A DNA stretch of 33,082 nucleotides from Bacteroidetes bacterium HGW-Bacteroidetes-16 (GCA_002840975.1 PHDN01000032.1:1-33082), one strand, 5' to 3'; counted from the stretch's first letter, positions 20,918-30,469 are shown. Made by a program: numbers and translations. Notes: generated by a model from the sequence alone, not told the origin.

Positions 20918-22576
20918 ATGCACATGAATAAATCCGGAATAAGTATTGCTGTTCTCCTTGTCATCACCTGCTTTTACGCATCTTTAGCTGAAGTGATGGT
21001 GAAAAGGAGTGCCGCTATTTCCATTCCTCATTCGGATGTTACAAAACTTAAAAGCCCGCTAACAGAACTTTATCAAGTGGATAACTATTCTTCAAACTTC
21101 GATAATCGCTTAAATGTCAATCCTCTTATTCAGGTTGACACCATTCTTCATGACACCATCTGTTTTGGCGACAGCCTTGTGTTAACAGCAGCCGACAATA
21201 TGCAGAGCTATCTCTGGTCAAATGATTCAACTACCCAAAGTATTCAGGTTTTCCCCATCGAAAACACATTTTACTGGGTTGAAATGATTGACCAAAACGA
21301 TTCCACTTTCCGTGATACTACCTATGTCGTGGTGAATCCGATTCCGCTGATACTGGGTTCCTCGAATGATACATTGTCTATTGATGCCGGTACCGACACC
21401 ATTGTTTGGGTGGATGTTGAAACGAACGCAACCATTCTTTGGAATACAGGGAGCACCGAACCGCAGATTGTGGTAAGTCCAACTACCAACACCACTTACT
21501 CTGTCGAAATAACCAATGCGTCGGGTTGCAGTATCAGAAAATCCTTTTTAGTAGAGGTAAATTATTTTGTCAATATAGCGTTTACCTACGACACGGTATG
21601 TGAAAAAGGGATCACCACCTTGATCAACACCACGCTTACCAATGATAGCATTACTTATATTTTGTGGGACCTTAATTCAGACGGGCAGTTTAATGATGCA
21701 GAGGGAGACACCGTGAAGCACGTCTTCGATACCAGTGGCAATCATCTGGTTGGAATGCGGGTTTATTTCATGGCCAGCCCTATGAATGCTACATACAATG
21801 CGGTTCCTGTTGGATCTTTACCCCGGGTTGATTTTGAATATGAAAACACCTGTCAAAACACAACTACTTTTTTTACCAGCCTCACGGTAGTAACCACCGG
21901 AATTGAAAACCAATGGTTTTGGCAATTTGGTGATGGGAAAACGGATGTATTCCAAAACACGAGCAACTTTTATGTAAATCAGGGTTCTTATGATGTACAA
22001 TTGAAGGTGTGGACCAACATCGGATGTTTCGACTCGATCATAAAGCCGGTAACCATTTACGGTTTACCCGAATTTGCCTTCCGCATAGGAGATAGCCTCA
22101 TCGGCAACGATGACACCACCTATTTTGCAACAGGCTCAACATTGATTGTGTCGGTTGATGTGACTGCCAATTATGATAGTGTGGTTTGGTACGATGGATC
22201 AACAGAATTAGCGATTTCGATTACCACTGCCGGTATCTACGATGCCACCGTTTACAACAAGGGATGCAGCAATACCATCAGGTTTGTGGCTTTAAACAAA
22301 GGCAGTGCGGGAGGAGGAACCGAAATCATGAACTTGTTCACCCCTAACGGTGATGGCTTTAACGATGCTTGGCTCGTGAATAACCCGAGCGTTACCTTCC
22401 CTATAAAAGTAACCATATATAGCCGCGGCGGACAAAGTGTTTATGCCTCCGAAAGCTATCAAAACGACTGGGATGGGCAGTCGAAAGGAAATCCCCTGCC
22501 TCAGGCAACCTATTATTATGTAATTCAAGATGCGCAGGGTAATACGTTTAAAGGACCCGTAACCATTATCAGATAA
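20918..22576 (+). CDS. Multi-domain surface protein with T9SS type B (gliding-motility-type) C-terminal domain
   Basis: 552 residues from the ATG at 20918 (another at 20924 is as good; a TTG at 20909 is less likely). A signal anchor (I-S-I-A-V-L-L-V-I) leads to a series of Ig/PKD-like modules: two with the D-T-I-C-x-G and Y-x-W-S/T-x-x-S/T-T signatures (~75-215), two PKD-like ones with W-D-L-N-S-D-G and W-Q-F-G-D-G (~220-380), and one more Ig-like (~385-465). The last ~85 residues contain L-F-T-P-N-G-D-G-F-N-D-A-W and a final K-G-P-V-T-I-I, the type B T9SS sorting domain. Such cargo is usually next to a PorP/SprF gene, as here (1 base downstream). Adhesion is a likely role. Confidence 0.85.
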   Translation: MHMNKSGISIAVLLVITCFYASLAEVMVKRSAAISIPHSDVTKLKSPLTELYQVDNYSSNFDNRLNVNPLIQVDTILHDTICFGDSLVLTAADNMQSYLWSNDSTTQSIQVFPIENTFYWVEMIDQNDSTFRDTTYVVVNPIPLILGSSNDTLSIDAGTDTIVWVDVETNATILWNTGSTEPQIVVSPTTNTTYSVEITNASGCSIRKSFLVEVNYFVNIAFTYDTVCEKGITTLINTTLTNDSITYILWDLNSDGQFNDAEGDTVKHVFDTSGNHLVGMRVYFMASPMNATYNAVPVGSLPRVDFEYENTCQNTTTFFTSLTVVTTGIENQWFWQFGDGKTDVFQNTSNFYVNQGSYDVQLKVWTNIGCFDSIIKPVTIYGLPEFAFRIGDSLIGNDDTTYFATGSTLIVSVDVTANYDSVVWYDGSTELAISITTAGIYDATVYNKGCSNTIRFVALNKGSAGGGTEIMNLFTPNGDGFNDAWLVNNPSVTFPIKVTIYSRGGQSVYASESYQNDWDGQSKGNPLPQATYYYVIQDAQGNTFKGPVTIIR

Positions 22577-22577
22577 T

Positions 22578-23603
22578 ATGAAAATCATCAAACTACATAG
22601 TATTCTGATATGCATCTTCCTGGGAATGACGGTTTCGGCACAGCAATTCCCGCACCGGACTCAGTACCTGATTAATCCTTATTCGCTCACACCTGCCTTG
22701 GCAGGATTTACGGGGTATAACGAGCTGTTCATGGCCTATCGTAACGACTGGACGCGAATCACCGGAAGCCCCAGAACCTTTAGCGCCAATGGTTTTGGTA
22801 ATATCTACCAACAAAAGATGTGGATCGGGGGCGAGGCCGTGATGGATAAAACTGATATCCTCTCTACCTTTAAACTCAATGCCAGTTATACCTACAAACT
22901 GATGGTTGAGGACGATCAATATTTATATTTTGGATTTTGGGGAACCTATTACCAAACAACGGTTAACGTGGGCAAAGGGATAGGAATCGACCCCAACGAC
23001 CCCATTCTGACCGATCCTGCTAAAATGAACAGTTCCGCCGTGAATGCTGGTTTTGGGATTCACTATAACCGCGATCGTTTCAACCTGGGTTTTTCCATTC
23101 CTTCATTATTTCAGTCAAAAGACGAATATCAAGGTACGGCCTACAAGTTTAAAGTTCAACGCGAAGTCATGGTATACTCATCGTACCTCTTTGATATGGG
23201 CGAACTATGGCAGATGCAGGCTTATGGTGTGTTTCGCAAAACCACCAACGAACCTTCCATTCTGGAACTGTCGACACTTTTTATTTACCAGCAGCAATTC
23301 TGGGGAGGGTTAATGTACCGGAACAGTGGTGCCCTGGCCATCAACATCGGTACCCACATTACCAGGGGATTTGTGTTCAACTATTCATACGAAATCGGGA
23401 TGAGTGGCATCAACCAGGGATCGGGAGGCTCACATGAATTTGGCATTGGTTACCGTTTTAACATGAACGATACCAAATACTTCGAAAAGAAGGATTCAAA
23501 TACCTCCAGATCGTCGAAACGGAAAAAATCGTCAAAATCAAGGAGCAGAAAATATCGCCAGGTAGCCTATCCTCAGCTGGAAGATTATAACTACAAGAGG
23601 TAA
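22578..23603 (+). CDS. PorP/SprF-family type IX secretion membrane protein with basic C-terminal tail
   Basis: 341 residues. A signal peptide ends near V-S-A-Q, then Q-Y-L-I-N-P-Y-S-L-T-P-A-L-A-G, the characteristic start of PorP/SprF proteins, followed by a barrel-like pattern (W-I-G-G-E-A-V, Y-T-Y-K-L, A-G-F-G-I-H-Y, G-I-G-Y-R-F) ending near residue 297. Members partner with type B T9SS cargo and help retain it at the cell surface. After the final barrel strand comes a tail of about 40 residues, very rich in K, R and S and ending in Y-N-Y-K-R, which normal family members lack as far as I know. It sits 1 base after the cargo gene and 5 bases before the next one, so the three are one operon. 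Confidence 0.87.
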   Translation: MKIIKLHSILICIFLGMTVSAQQFPHRTQYLINPYSLTPALAGFTGYNELFMAYRNDWTRITGSPRTFSANGFGNIYQQKMWIGGEAVMDKTDILSTFKLNASYTYKLMVEDDQYLYFGFWGTYYQTTVNVGKGIGIDPNDPILTDPAKMNSSAVNAGFGIHYNRDRFNLGFSIPSLFQSKDEYQGTAYKFKVQREVMVYSSYLFDMGELWQMQAYGVFRKTTNEPSILELSTLFIYQQQFWGGLMYRNSGALAINIGTHITRGFVFNYSYEIGMSGINQGSGGSHEFGIGYRFNMNDTKYFEKKDSNTSRSSKRKKSSKSRSRKYRQVAYPQLEDYNYKR

Positions 23604-23608
23604 CTAAG

Positions 23609-26600
23609 ATGAAAAGATATATCAATATCGTCGTTGTAACAATGCTTTTGATTTGGATGCCCTTCTTTGGGATTCTGGCCCAACAGTCGAGTCCTGTCGG
23701 GGTAAGTTTAATCATTGTAAATTTTGATCAGGCACCTGATCCAGCATTGGTCTCCGTTTCGCTGGCTCCCTTAAAATACAACAAAGATTTTGCGCTCAGC
23801 ATGGAAATTGATGATGGTGGCCTTACGATTTTTACCCATGGTTTTCCTGTATTTGAAGGTGGCCTGGTCAACGGAACCACCTATCCGGGCCTTACTTATA
23901 CAGACGGATGTAATAACCTGCATCATTTCAAGATGAGCTCGGTACTTTTTTCTTTTAATGGGGATGGCGAAAACGGCCCTGATGTTCATGTTGACAATGC
24001 ATATGAAATGGTTTCATGGGACCAGTTGAACACGTTGGTTCAAAACGACTGGGGGGTTATCAATCATGGACTAAACAGCAATGCAAATACAGATCCTGTT
24101 TTCATGGATTATTCCATTTCACGTAACCAAAGCTACATCCGCAGGCAGTTATTTGAAACGACTCCTGGTGGGGTGATTACTCATTTACATGTAAATCCAA
24201 ATGGCTCGGAACCCTGGACAACGGCGGCAAGCAATTTGGGATATTTAAGTACCTTCAACCAAAATCAGCCCTCCCCTTTGGGTGATCATGGCGGAAACGT
24301 GAATGACCCTGCAGTTGACTGGACTGTTTTTCAAAATATTTATCGCTTGGATGCCGGGCCAACCAACATGCAGCAATTTGTTTCGGGCCTGGCGGATTCA
24401 AGTATCAATGGGGCCAATTATTGGGGTGCCGTTTTTACACATTCGCTCCTTACCCAATATCCTTTCAACACTTTTCTTTCTGATTTTAACTTCATCAATA
24501 ACACGTATGGGTCAGGAGGACTTGATAATATCCTGATGACTTCGGATGAAGAAATCAGGGATTACCTCCTGATACGGGATGCCGTTGATGTAAATTTCGT
24601 AATACTGGGCACATCGTTGTATATCACTTTTACCGGTGAGGTTCCTGATGACCTCAAGTTCTATTCCATGTCGCTCAATATTGGCAGCAATACCGACATT
24701 GTTGATTATGTGGTATATGGAACGGAAGACTACACTTTCAATGGCGTTGGATCCAACCAGGGGTTAATCAATGTAAATTGGAATGGATTAATTATTCCCC
24801 CGGCTGAACAACTGGCCGATGACTACACAATAATCGCTGTAAATTCAGGTCTTCAGCGTGATGCATGGATTGCCATGGATTATGTAACCACCCTGCCGGA
24901 TGGACAACACAAGGATTCGTTGCGCCACGCGTTATGCGATTTGGGATTAACTTATGATGAAGGTTTTTGTAGTTTTCTAACCGTTGATTTAGGCCCTGAT
25001 ACCACCATTTGCCAGGGTAGCTGTGTGCCCTTATCAGGCCCCGTCGACATGGCCAATTATGAATGGATTGTAGCTGATACGATTTATGCTACCGTCCAAT
25101 CCATTGATGCATGTCCGGTAGATACCACCCAGTTTATATTGGTGGTTGAAGATAACTTTGGAAATGTGGCTTCCGACACCATCATCATCAACGTGTTGCC
25201 TTCACCTATTGTCAATCTCGGCAACGACACCACCATCTGTGTGGGCAACAACTTGCTCCTGATTGGCCCTGACCCACCCTCAGGAATGATCTATTCATAC
25301 CTCTGGAGTACGGGAGAAACCACACAATCCATCACCACCACCGCCATCAGCGACTCGTTGTATTTTCTGGATGTAACTAACACGTATGACTGCACTTCCA
25401 GTGATTCAATCACCATTTTTGCTGCCAGCTTGCCCGTGATTGATACCATTATTGGTGATACGGTTACCTGTCCCGGTATTCCCGTACAACTCGAGGTGCA
25501 GGGATCGGGCATGGTGTCGTACTTATGGAGTACCGGTGATACTACACAAATGATAACAGTGAATCCCCAAGGTGCCGACACCACTTACATTTATACAGTG
25601 ATTGTCACTAATGAGGATAGCTGCCAAAGTTCAGGCTCCAAAGCATTGCATGTACTTCCCGGAGCAAGTGTATCCTTTGAGGAAGACACCTTATTGGTTT
25701 GCGAAGGGAATGATGCACTGTTGACAGTCGCTAACGGTCCTGACATTGAATCATATCAATGGATATATGATGAAACAGACTCAACAACCTCAGTAAATGA
25801 ATTGCTACTGATAAAACCCCTGTTGTCAGGATATGTTCATGTGACTGGAACGAATACCAGTGGATGTATAGCTCAGGACAGCCTGTATTTGACCATTGCG
25901 CCTCTTCCGGAGATTACCATTAGCCCGGATACTTCCATTTGCAGCGGTGAAACCGTGTTTCTTTCAATTGAAGGAGGCGATTTATTCTACTGGGCAATTG
26001 ACGGCGATACCATTTCCACAGAGCCAACACTGGAAATAGCGCTTACTGATACCACCACTTTTTCGGTTGGCACAGCCGATTCCGTCACAAAATGTTACCG
26101 CGATACAACCATTACCGTTACCGTATATAGTCTGCCAACCACCACCATTGTTTACGATACCAACCTGGTTTGTGAAAGATCATTGGTAATTCTGATGGCA
26201 GAAGGGGCCGATTCGTATTTATGGATGCCTTCAGAAAAATTGGGAGACACCTATGAGTTTATCATTACCGATACCACCGAATTGTGGCTGATAGGAACAA
26301 CAAATGAGGGATGCACCTTCAACGACACATTAACACTTAACACCCTGCCCACTCCAATTGTGAGCCTTAGTGGGATCTATCCTGCTTATTGCGAAACAGA
26401 TCCCGCGGATACTTTGGTTGGACTGCCCGTTGGAGGTAATTTTTCGGGTGATGGTGTTGCCAACAACCTTTTTTATCCTACAACCGCGGGTCCGGGAACT
26501 CATGCACTCGTGTATGCATTGACAAACGAGGTTGGATGTATCGGATACGACACCATACTAACAACGGTTTATGGCGGCAATCAACTAATCGACCTGGGCC

Positions 26601-27082
26601 CTGCTGACACATTACTTCCCTCAGAGGACCTCATTTTAGATGCCGGTGCCGGCTTCGATAGCTACTTCTGGTCAACTGGTTCGAATGCCCGGTTGATTGT
26701 TGTTTTCGGAACCGATTATCCTCCTGGAACTTATGAATATAAAGTAATTGCCCTCATCAATGGATGTACCAGCAGCGGTAGCGTAAACATCACGTTTATC
26801 AACCCCGATTTTATTGATGTGTCGAAAGAGGAGATCATCAACCTGTATCCCAATCCAAACGATGGTGAATTTACCCTGGCGATACCATACACCAGGGAAG
26901 AACAAGTGGTCAGGCTTTTCTCGATGCAAGGAAATCTTGTTTTTGAACAGGAACATTTCATTTGCGCTGAAATGGAATGTGTATTAAAAGTCCAATTGCC
27001 AAATCTGACTACCGGTTTATATATGCTCCAACTGATTTCAGGTGATGAAGTATATTTTAAAAAGGTCATGATCAGGAAATAA
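23609..27082 (+). CDS. Large secreted protein: NodB-like domain, Ig-like repeats, T9SS type A sorting domain
   Basis: 1157 residues. A signal peptide ends near L-A-Q. Residues ~55-330 resemble the polysaccharide-deacetylase (NodB) fold: F-A-L-S-M-E-I-D-D-G (D68, D69) and G-V-I-N-H-G (H153). The second histidine of the usual H-x-x-x-H is not present (H-G-L-N-S), so catalysis is uncertain. From ~455 to ~1070 about eight Ig-like modules follow, most starting with D-T-x-x-C-x-G and holding Y-L-W-S-T-G-x-T-T-Q. The last ~80 residues, from I-N-L-Y-P-N-P-N-D-G, are a type A T9SS sorting domain. It is third in the operon with the type B cargo and PorP/SprF genes. It may bind or modify polysaccharide outside the cell. 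Confidence 0.8.
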   Translation: MKRYINIVVVTMLLIWMPFFGILAQQSSPVGVSLIIVNFDQAPDPALVSVSLAPLKYNKDFALSMEIDDGGLTIFTHGFPVFEGGLVNGTTYPGLTYTDGCNNLHHFKMSSVLFSFNGDGENGPDVHVDNAYEMVSWDQLNTLVQNDWGVINHGLNSNANTDPVFMDYSISRNQSYIRRQLFETTPGGVITHLHVNPNGSEPWTTAASNLGYLSTFNQNQPSPLGDHGGNVNDPAVDWTVFQNIYRLDAGPTNMQQFVSGLADSSINGANYWGAVFTHSLLTQYPFNTFLSDFNFINNTYGSGGLDNILMTSDEEIRDYLLIRDAVDVNFVILGTSLYITFTGEVPDDLKFYSMSLNIGSNTDIVDYVVYGTEDYTFNGVGSNQGLINVNWNGLIIPPAEQLADDYTIIAVNSGLQRDAWIAMDYVTTLPDGQHKDSLRHALCDLGLTYDEGFCSFLTVDLGPDTTICQGSCVPLSGPVDMANYEWIVADTIYATVQSIDACPVDTTQFILVVEDNFGNVASDTIIINVLPSPIVNLGNDTTICVGNNLLLIGPDPPSGMIYSYLWSTGETTQSITTTAISDSLYFLDVTNTYDCTSSDSITIFAASLPVIDTIIGDTVTCPGIPVQLEVQGSGMVSYLWSTGDTTQMITVNPQGADTTYIYTVIVTNEDSCQSSGSKALHVLPGASVSFEEDTLLVCEGNDALLTVANGPDIESYQWIYDETDSTTSVNELLLIKPLLSGYVHVTGTNTSGCIAQDSLYLTIAPLPEITISPDTSICSGETVFLSIEGGDLFYWAIDGDTISTEPTLEIALTDTTTFSVGTADSVTKCYRDTTITVTVYSLPTTTIVYDTNLVCERSLVILMAEGADSYLWMPSEKLGDTYEFIITDTTELWLIGTTNEGCTFNDTLTLNTLPTPIVSLSGIYPAYCETDPADTLVGLPVGGNFSGDGVANNLFYPTTAGPGTHALVYALTNEVGCIGYDTILTTVYGGNQLIDLGPADTLLPSEDLILDAGAGFDSYFWSTGSNARLIVVFGTDYPPGTYEYKVIALINGCTSSGSVNITFINPDFIDVSKEEIINLYPNPNDGEFTLAIPYTREEQVVRLFSMQGNLVFEQEHFICAEMECVLKVQLPNLTTGLYMLQLISGDEVYFKKVMIRK

Positions 27083-27117
27083 TCCTTCTCTGGAAGCCTG
27101 TTTTAGGGCATATTCAC

Positions 27118-27125
27118 TACTTTTG
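27118..27125 (+). promoter_or_regulatory. Candidate -7 element for the PfkB kinase
   Basis: TACTTTTG (TAnnTTTG), 15 bases before the ATG at 27141; it overlaps the TTG at 27123, which rules that TTG out as the start codon. No convincing TTG element upstream. Confidence 0.45.
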
Positions 27126-27140
27126 CAAAAAAATACCTAC

Positions 27141-28115
27141 ATGACAAAAGTATTGGGCATTGGAAATGCACTGGTTGATATTCTGACAAAACTGGAAAAC
27201 GACCTCTTACTCGAAGAATTAAAACTCCCCAAAGGCAGCATGCAATTGGTGGACGCGCTCACATCGTCCAGTATTTCTGCGAAAAGCAACCACCTGGAAA
27301 GGGAGATGGCTTCGGGCGGATCTGCTGCCAACACCATTCATGGGTTGGCCCGACTGGGAATGGAAGCTTCGTTTATTGGAACTGTTGGAAACGACCTGAC
27401 CGGTCAGTTTTTCCGTGATGATTTAATTTCAAGCCATATTACACCCTTGCTTTTTTTTAGTGAAACACCTTCAGGTATAGCCAATGCCATGATCAGTAAA
27501 GATGGTGAGCGAACGTTTGGTACTTTTCTGGGTGCAGCCATCGAACTCGCCGCCGAGCATCTGGAAGAGCAACACTTTATCGGGCACAACCTGATTCATG
27601 TGGAAGGCTATCTGGTTCAAAATCATAAATTACTTGAAGAAATTCTCAGAAAAGCACACCAGGCCGGGTTGAAAATATCCCTCGACCTGGCCAGTTACAA
27701 TGTGGTGGAAGACAACCTGGATTTCCTGCGTGACATGGTAAATAAATACGTAGATATCGTGTTTGCCAACGAAGAGGAAGCTAAAGCTTTTACAGGAAAA
27801 TCCCCAAAAGAAGCGCTGGATGAACTGGCCGAAATGTGCGACATTGCCATTGTCAAGATCGGTAAAGAAGGTTCGATGATTAAAAGCGGACAGGAGACGA
27901 TCGTTATCGGCATCATTGAATCGAAAGCGCTGGATACAACAGGAGCCGGCGATTTGTACGCGTCCGGATTTTTATTCGGATACCTGAACAACCTGGGATT
28001 CGAAAAATCAGGAAAACTGGGAGCCTTGCTTGCCGGTAAAGTGATCGAAGGTTATGGTGCCAAAATCAGCAACAGCGACTGGGAATTGATCAGAACACAG
28101 ATCGACAAACTGTAA
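27141..28115 (+). CDS. PfkB-family sugar/nucleoside kinase
   Basis: 324 residues from the ATG at 27141. The N-terminus V-L-G-I-G-N-A-L-V-D-I, the glycine pair region S-G-G-S-A-A-N-T-I-H-G-L-A-R-L-G and the C-terminal signature D-T-T-G-A-G-D-L-Y-A-S-G-F-L (catalytic D in G-A-G-D) define the ribokinase/PfkB family. The N-A-L-V-D-I opening is like that of adenosine-kinase-type members, which phosphorylate adenosine or related nucleosides; a sugar substrate cannot be excluded. It is cytoplasmic and complete, and convergent with the GT9 gene (18 bases between stops). Confidence 0.88.
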   Translation: MTKVLGIGNALVDILTKLENDLLLEELKLPKGSMQLVDALTSSSISAKSNHLEREMASGGSAANTIHGLARLGMEASFIGTVGNDLTGQFFRDDLISSHITPLLFFSETPSGIANAMISKDGERTFGTFLGAAIELAAEHLEEQHFIGHNLIHVEGYLVQNHKLLEEILRKAHQAGLKISLDLASYNVVEDNLDFLRDMVNKYVDIVFANEEEAKAFTGKSPKEALDELAEMCDIAIVKIGKEGSMIKSGQETIVIGIIESKALDTTGAGDLYASGFLFGYLNNLGFEKSGKLGALLAGKVIEGYGAKISNSDWELIRTQIDKL

Positions 28116-28133
28116 GTTCTATACTTCAATCAG

Positions 28134-29144
28134 TTAGTCGGTTAGTTTGGTTGACTGATCCAGTAATCGGGCTGATTGTTCTACCATCCTGTCAATATCC
28201 TGGTCCCTCATGCACTTAAAATGTTTTTTCGGGCATTTTGAAAAACCCAGTTTGCTACAAGGCCTACACGATAAACCGGCTACCTGTGCAATTTCAAACA
28301 TGTGTTCTTTTCCGGGCATGTATGGATACATGCCAAATTCGGGGACTGTGTTGCCCCAGATGCTGAGAATGGGTTTGCTGAAGGCAGCGGCGATGTGCAT
28401 CAAACCTGTATCATTGGTAATTACCAACTTCGCTTGCCTTACGAAAGAAGCCGATTGATTTAACGATAAAGTTCCGCAGGTATTGAGCATTTTCGCGTGT
28501 TGACTCAATCGAATCATTTCGTCCCCACGTTGTTTATCCTCAGGTCCGCCAAGTAATACCACCGGAAGTGCCAATCGTGAAATCAATTCGGCTGCCTTTT
28601 CGGGCAGAAATATTTTAGTAAGATGCTGCCCTCCTATGACCATGGCGATATATCCATTGCTCAATGAAGAGGCTATCTCCAACGGATTGACTTCTTCTTT
28701 TTCAGGAATAAAAAAATCCAGACCCAGGTTGTCGTTTGTAACACCCAGTTCTTTTACTGCCATGAAATACCTGTCGACAAGATGCAGATCAGGCATTTGA
28801 TTAATACTGGTATTAACCAGTAACCACTTCCTCATATTCAACTTTGGAAAAGAGTAAGAAGTAACACCCAGGTGACGTTTTACCTTTAGGGCACGGAAAT
28901 TTTTCTGCAGGTCGATGATGACATCAAAGTTCTCCTTTAGCAAGGCAACCATGCATTCATCAGGCGACTTTTCAAAGGCATAAATGTGCGAAACAGATGG
29001 GTTACCAAAGAAAAGTTGACTATACTTCTTCTTTGTCAGGACATGCAATTCGCAACCGGTTTGCTTTTTTAATGTCCTGATGATGGGCGTGGTAAGCACG
29101 ATATCACCAATTGAACTAAACCTGATAAGCAATATTTTTTTCAC
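28134..29144 (-). CDS. Glycosyltransferase family 9 (heptosyltransferase-like)
   Basis: 336 residues starting at a GTG (29142-29144), fixed by K-K-I-L-L-I-R-F-S-S-I-G-D-I-V-L-T-T-P, the classic GT9 N-terminus; no ATG is near. Other conserved stretches: D-V-I-I-D-L-Q-K-N near 75-83, V-V-L-L-G-G-P-E-D, and V-I-T-N-D-T-G-L-M-H-I-A-A-A with the nucleotide-sugar-binding region after it. A cysteine cluster C-R-P-C-x7-C-x5-C near 292-310 follows. The enzyme adds heptose or a similar sugar to lipid A core on the cytoplasmic face of the inner membrane. No other LPS gene is adjacent. Confidence 0.9.
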   Translation of the reverse strand: MKKILLIRFSSIGDIVLTTPIIRTLKKQTGCELHVLTKKKYSQLFFGNPSVSHIYAFEKSPDECMVALLKENFDVIIDLQKNFRALKVKRHLGVTSYSFPKLNMRKWLLVNTSINQMPDLHLVDRYFMAVKELGVTNDNLGLDFFIPEKEEVNPLEIASSLSNGYIAMVIGGQHLTKIFLPEKAAELISRLALPVVLLGGPEDKQRGDEMIRLSQHAKMLNTCGTLSLNQSASFVRQAKLVITNDTGLMHIAAAFSKPILSIWGNTVPEFGMYPYMPGKEHMFEIAQVAGLSCRPCSKLGFSKCPKKHFKCMRDQDIDRMVEQSARLLDQSTKLTD

Positions 29145-29160
29145 CGTCCACCGTTTTGTG

Positions 29161-29168
29161 CAAATGTA
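29161..29168 (-). promoter_or_regulatory. Candidate -7 element for the GT9 gene
   Basis: The minus strand reads TACATTTG (TAnnTTTG). The predicted start near 29154 gives a leader of about 10 bases to the GTG. No clear TTG element at the right distance. Confidence 0.4.
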
Positions 29169-29192
29169 ATGATTCCGTTGATCGTACTTTGC

Positions 29193-30449
29193 CTATAAAA
29201 ACGTCCAATACAAATATATCAACGAAAACACGACTAAAAAAAAGATACCCATCCAGGAGAGTATTTTTAAAAATAATCCGGGTTGTGCTTCTAAAGGCAT
29301 CTGCCTGCTGGTGATCACCCGATAGTTAAGCCAGGCAAATATAGGAGCCATTAAAAACGATATGGTGGTCGCCAAAGTCACCATGAACACCATGGACCTG
29401 GCTGCATAGGCGATGATAACGGAAGCCCCAATGACCATGACAACCATCCCTATCAGATAAGGAAGACCTTCATGTTTTAGATGTTGTCCATCAGGTTTAA
29501 AAAGAATAGAATAGGTGGACATGAGCACCCTGGGATAGGCATCCAATACGGTAATGGTTGTGCTCACCATGGTTGTCAGGGCAGCAATACTGACGATCCA
29601 ATAAGCCCAACTTCCCAAACTGGTGGTGTACATATTGATGAGTTGACCCGAAAAGGTAGTCCCGTTAGGGGACAATTGTTCGCCCGTTCCATGCATAACC
29701 AAAGCACCCATCACCAGAAACCCCAGGGCCAGCACAGCAGTTCCAATATAACCAAAACGGAATTCTATCAGAGTGCTTTTCAAATCCGGCTTGTAGCCCA
29801 GCTCCTCTATTTTAGCCAGGTTCCATAAACTCGACCAAACGGAAATATCGATAGGTGCCGGCATCCATCCTACAAAAGCGATGAGGAAAAAGATGTCGGC
29901 CTGCCTTGTCCAGGTAAAGTTTATTAACTCATCAGGACTTACTTCCTGGTGAATCCCTAACGCGGCAAATACAGCAACGATTGTTGAAAGGGCCAGCAAC
30001 ACCATGATCAGTTTCATCACCTTGTCGAGCAGACTGAATTTTCCAATCACCAAAATGAGCATGGCAACTACCAACACCACCACACTCAGATTGATTAAAG
30101 GGATGGTCAGGTTAAACACATAGGCAATCAAGCCCACAGTCACCACAGTAACTGTAGCCTGTATGATAAACATGGACAATACGGTCAATAACGCATACAG
30201 CATCACGGCCCACCTGCCAATACTCTCGTAACCTTGTACCAGGTTCTTCCCCGTAGTAACTGCATATCTGGCTCCATACTCAAAAAATGGATACTTCAGC
30301 AAATTGGCCAGGATAAGTACCCAAACCAGGTCGAAATTGAACAAAGCCCCCGCCCTGGTAGACTGAACCAGGTGCGACACACCTATAGCAGCCCCGGCAT
30401 ACAATATACTTGGACCAAGAATTTTTAGGAATCGTTGAAATTTATACAT
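29193..30449 (-). CDS. NRAMP-related membrane transporter with altered metal-binding motifs
   Basis: 418 residues from the ATG at 30447-30449; a longer frame opens only with TTG at 30491. About eleven hydrophobic segments in the LeuT-like NRAMP order. Helix 1 reads G-P-S-I-L-Y-A-G-A-A-I-G-V-S-H-L with A-G-A following as in NRAMPs, but the D-P-G-N motif aligns to G-V-S-H. Helix 6 reads V-G-W-M-P-A-P-I where manganese transporters have M-P-H-N: only the methionine and proline are kept. The metal-binding aspartate and asparagine are therefore missing, and the substrate may not be Mn or Fe. The fold call is solid, the substrate unknown. Upstream is a TATTTTTG box. Confidence 0.78.
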   Translation of the reverse strand: MYKFQRFLKILGPSILYAGAAIGVSHLVQSTRAGALFNFDLVWVLILANLLKYPFFEYGARYAVTTGKNLVQGYESIGRWAVMLYALLTVLSMFIIQATVTVVTVGLIAYVFNLTIPLINLSVVVLVVAMLILVIGKFSLLDKVMKLIMVLLALSTIVAVFAALGIHQEVSPDELINFTWTRQADIFFLIAFVGWMPAPIDISVWSSLWNLAKIEELGYKPDLKSTLIEFRFGYIGTAVLALGFLVMGALVMHGTGEQLSPNGTTFSGQLINMYTTSLGSWAYWIVSIAALTTMVSTTITVLDAYPRVLMSTYSILFKPDGQHLKHEGLPYLIGMVVMVIGASVIIAYAARSMVFMVTLATTISFLMAPIFAWLNYRVITSRQMPLEAQPGLFLKILSWMGIFFLVVFSLIYLYWTFL

Positions 30450-30469
30450 TGCGTTCTGGAAAGGATGCA

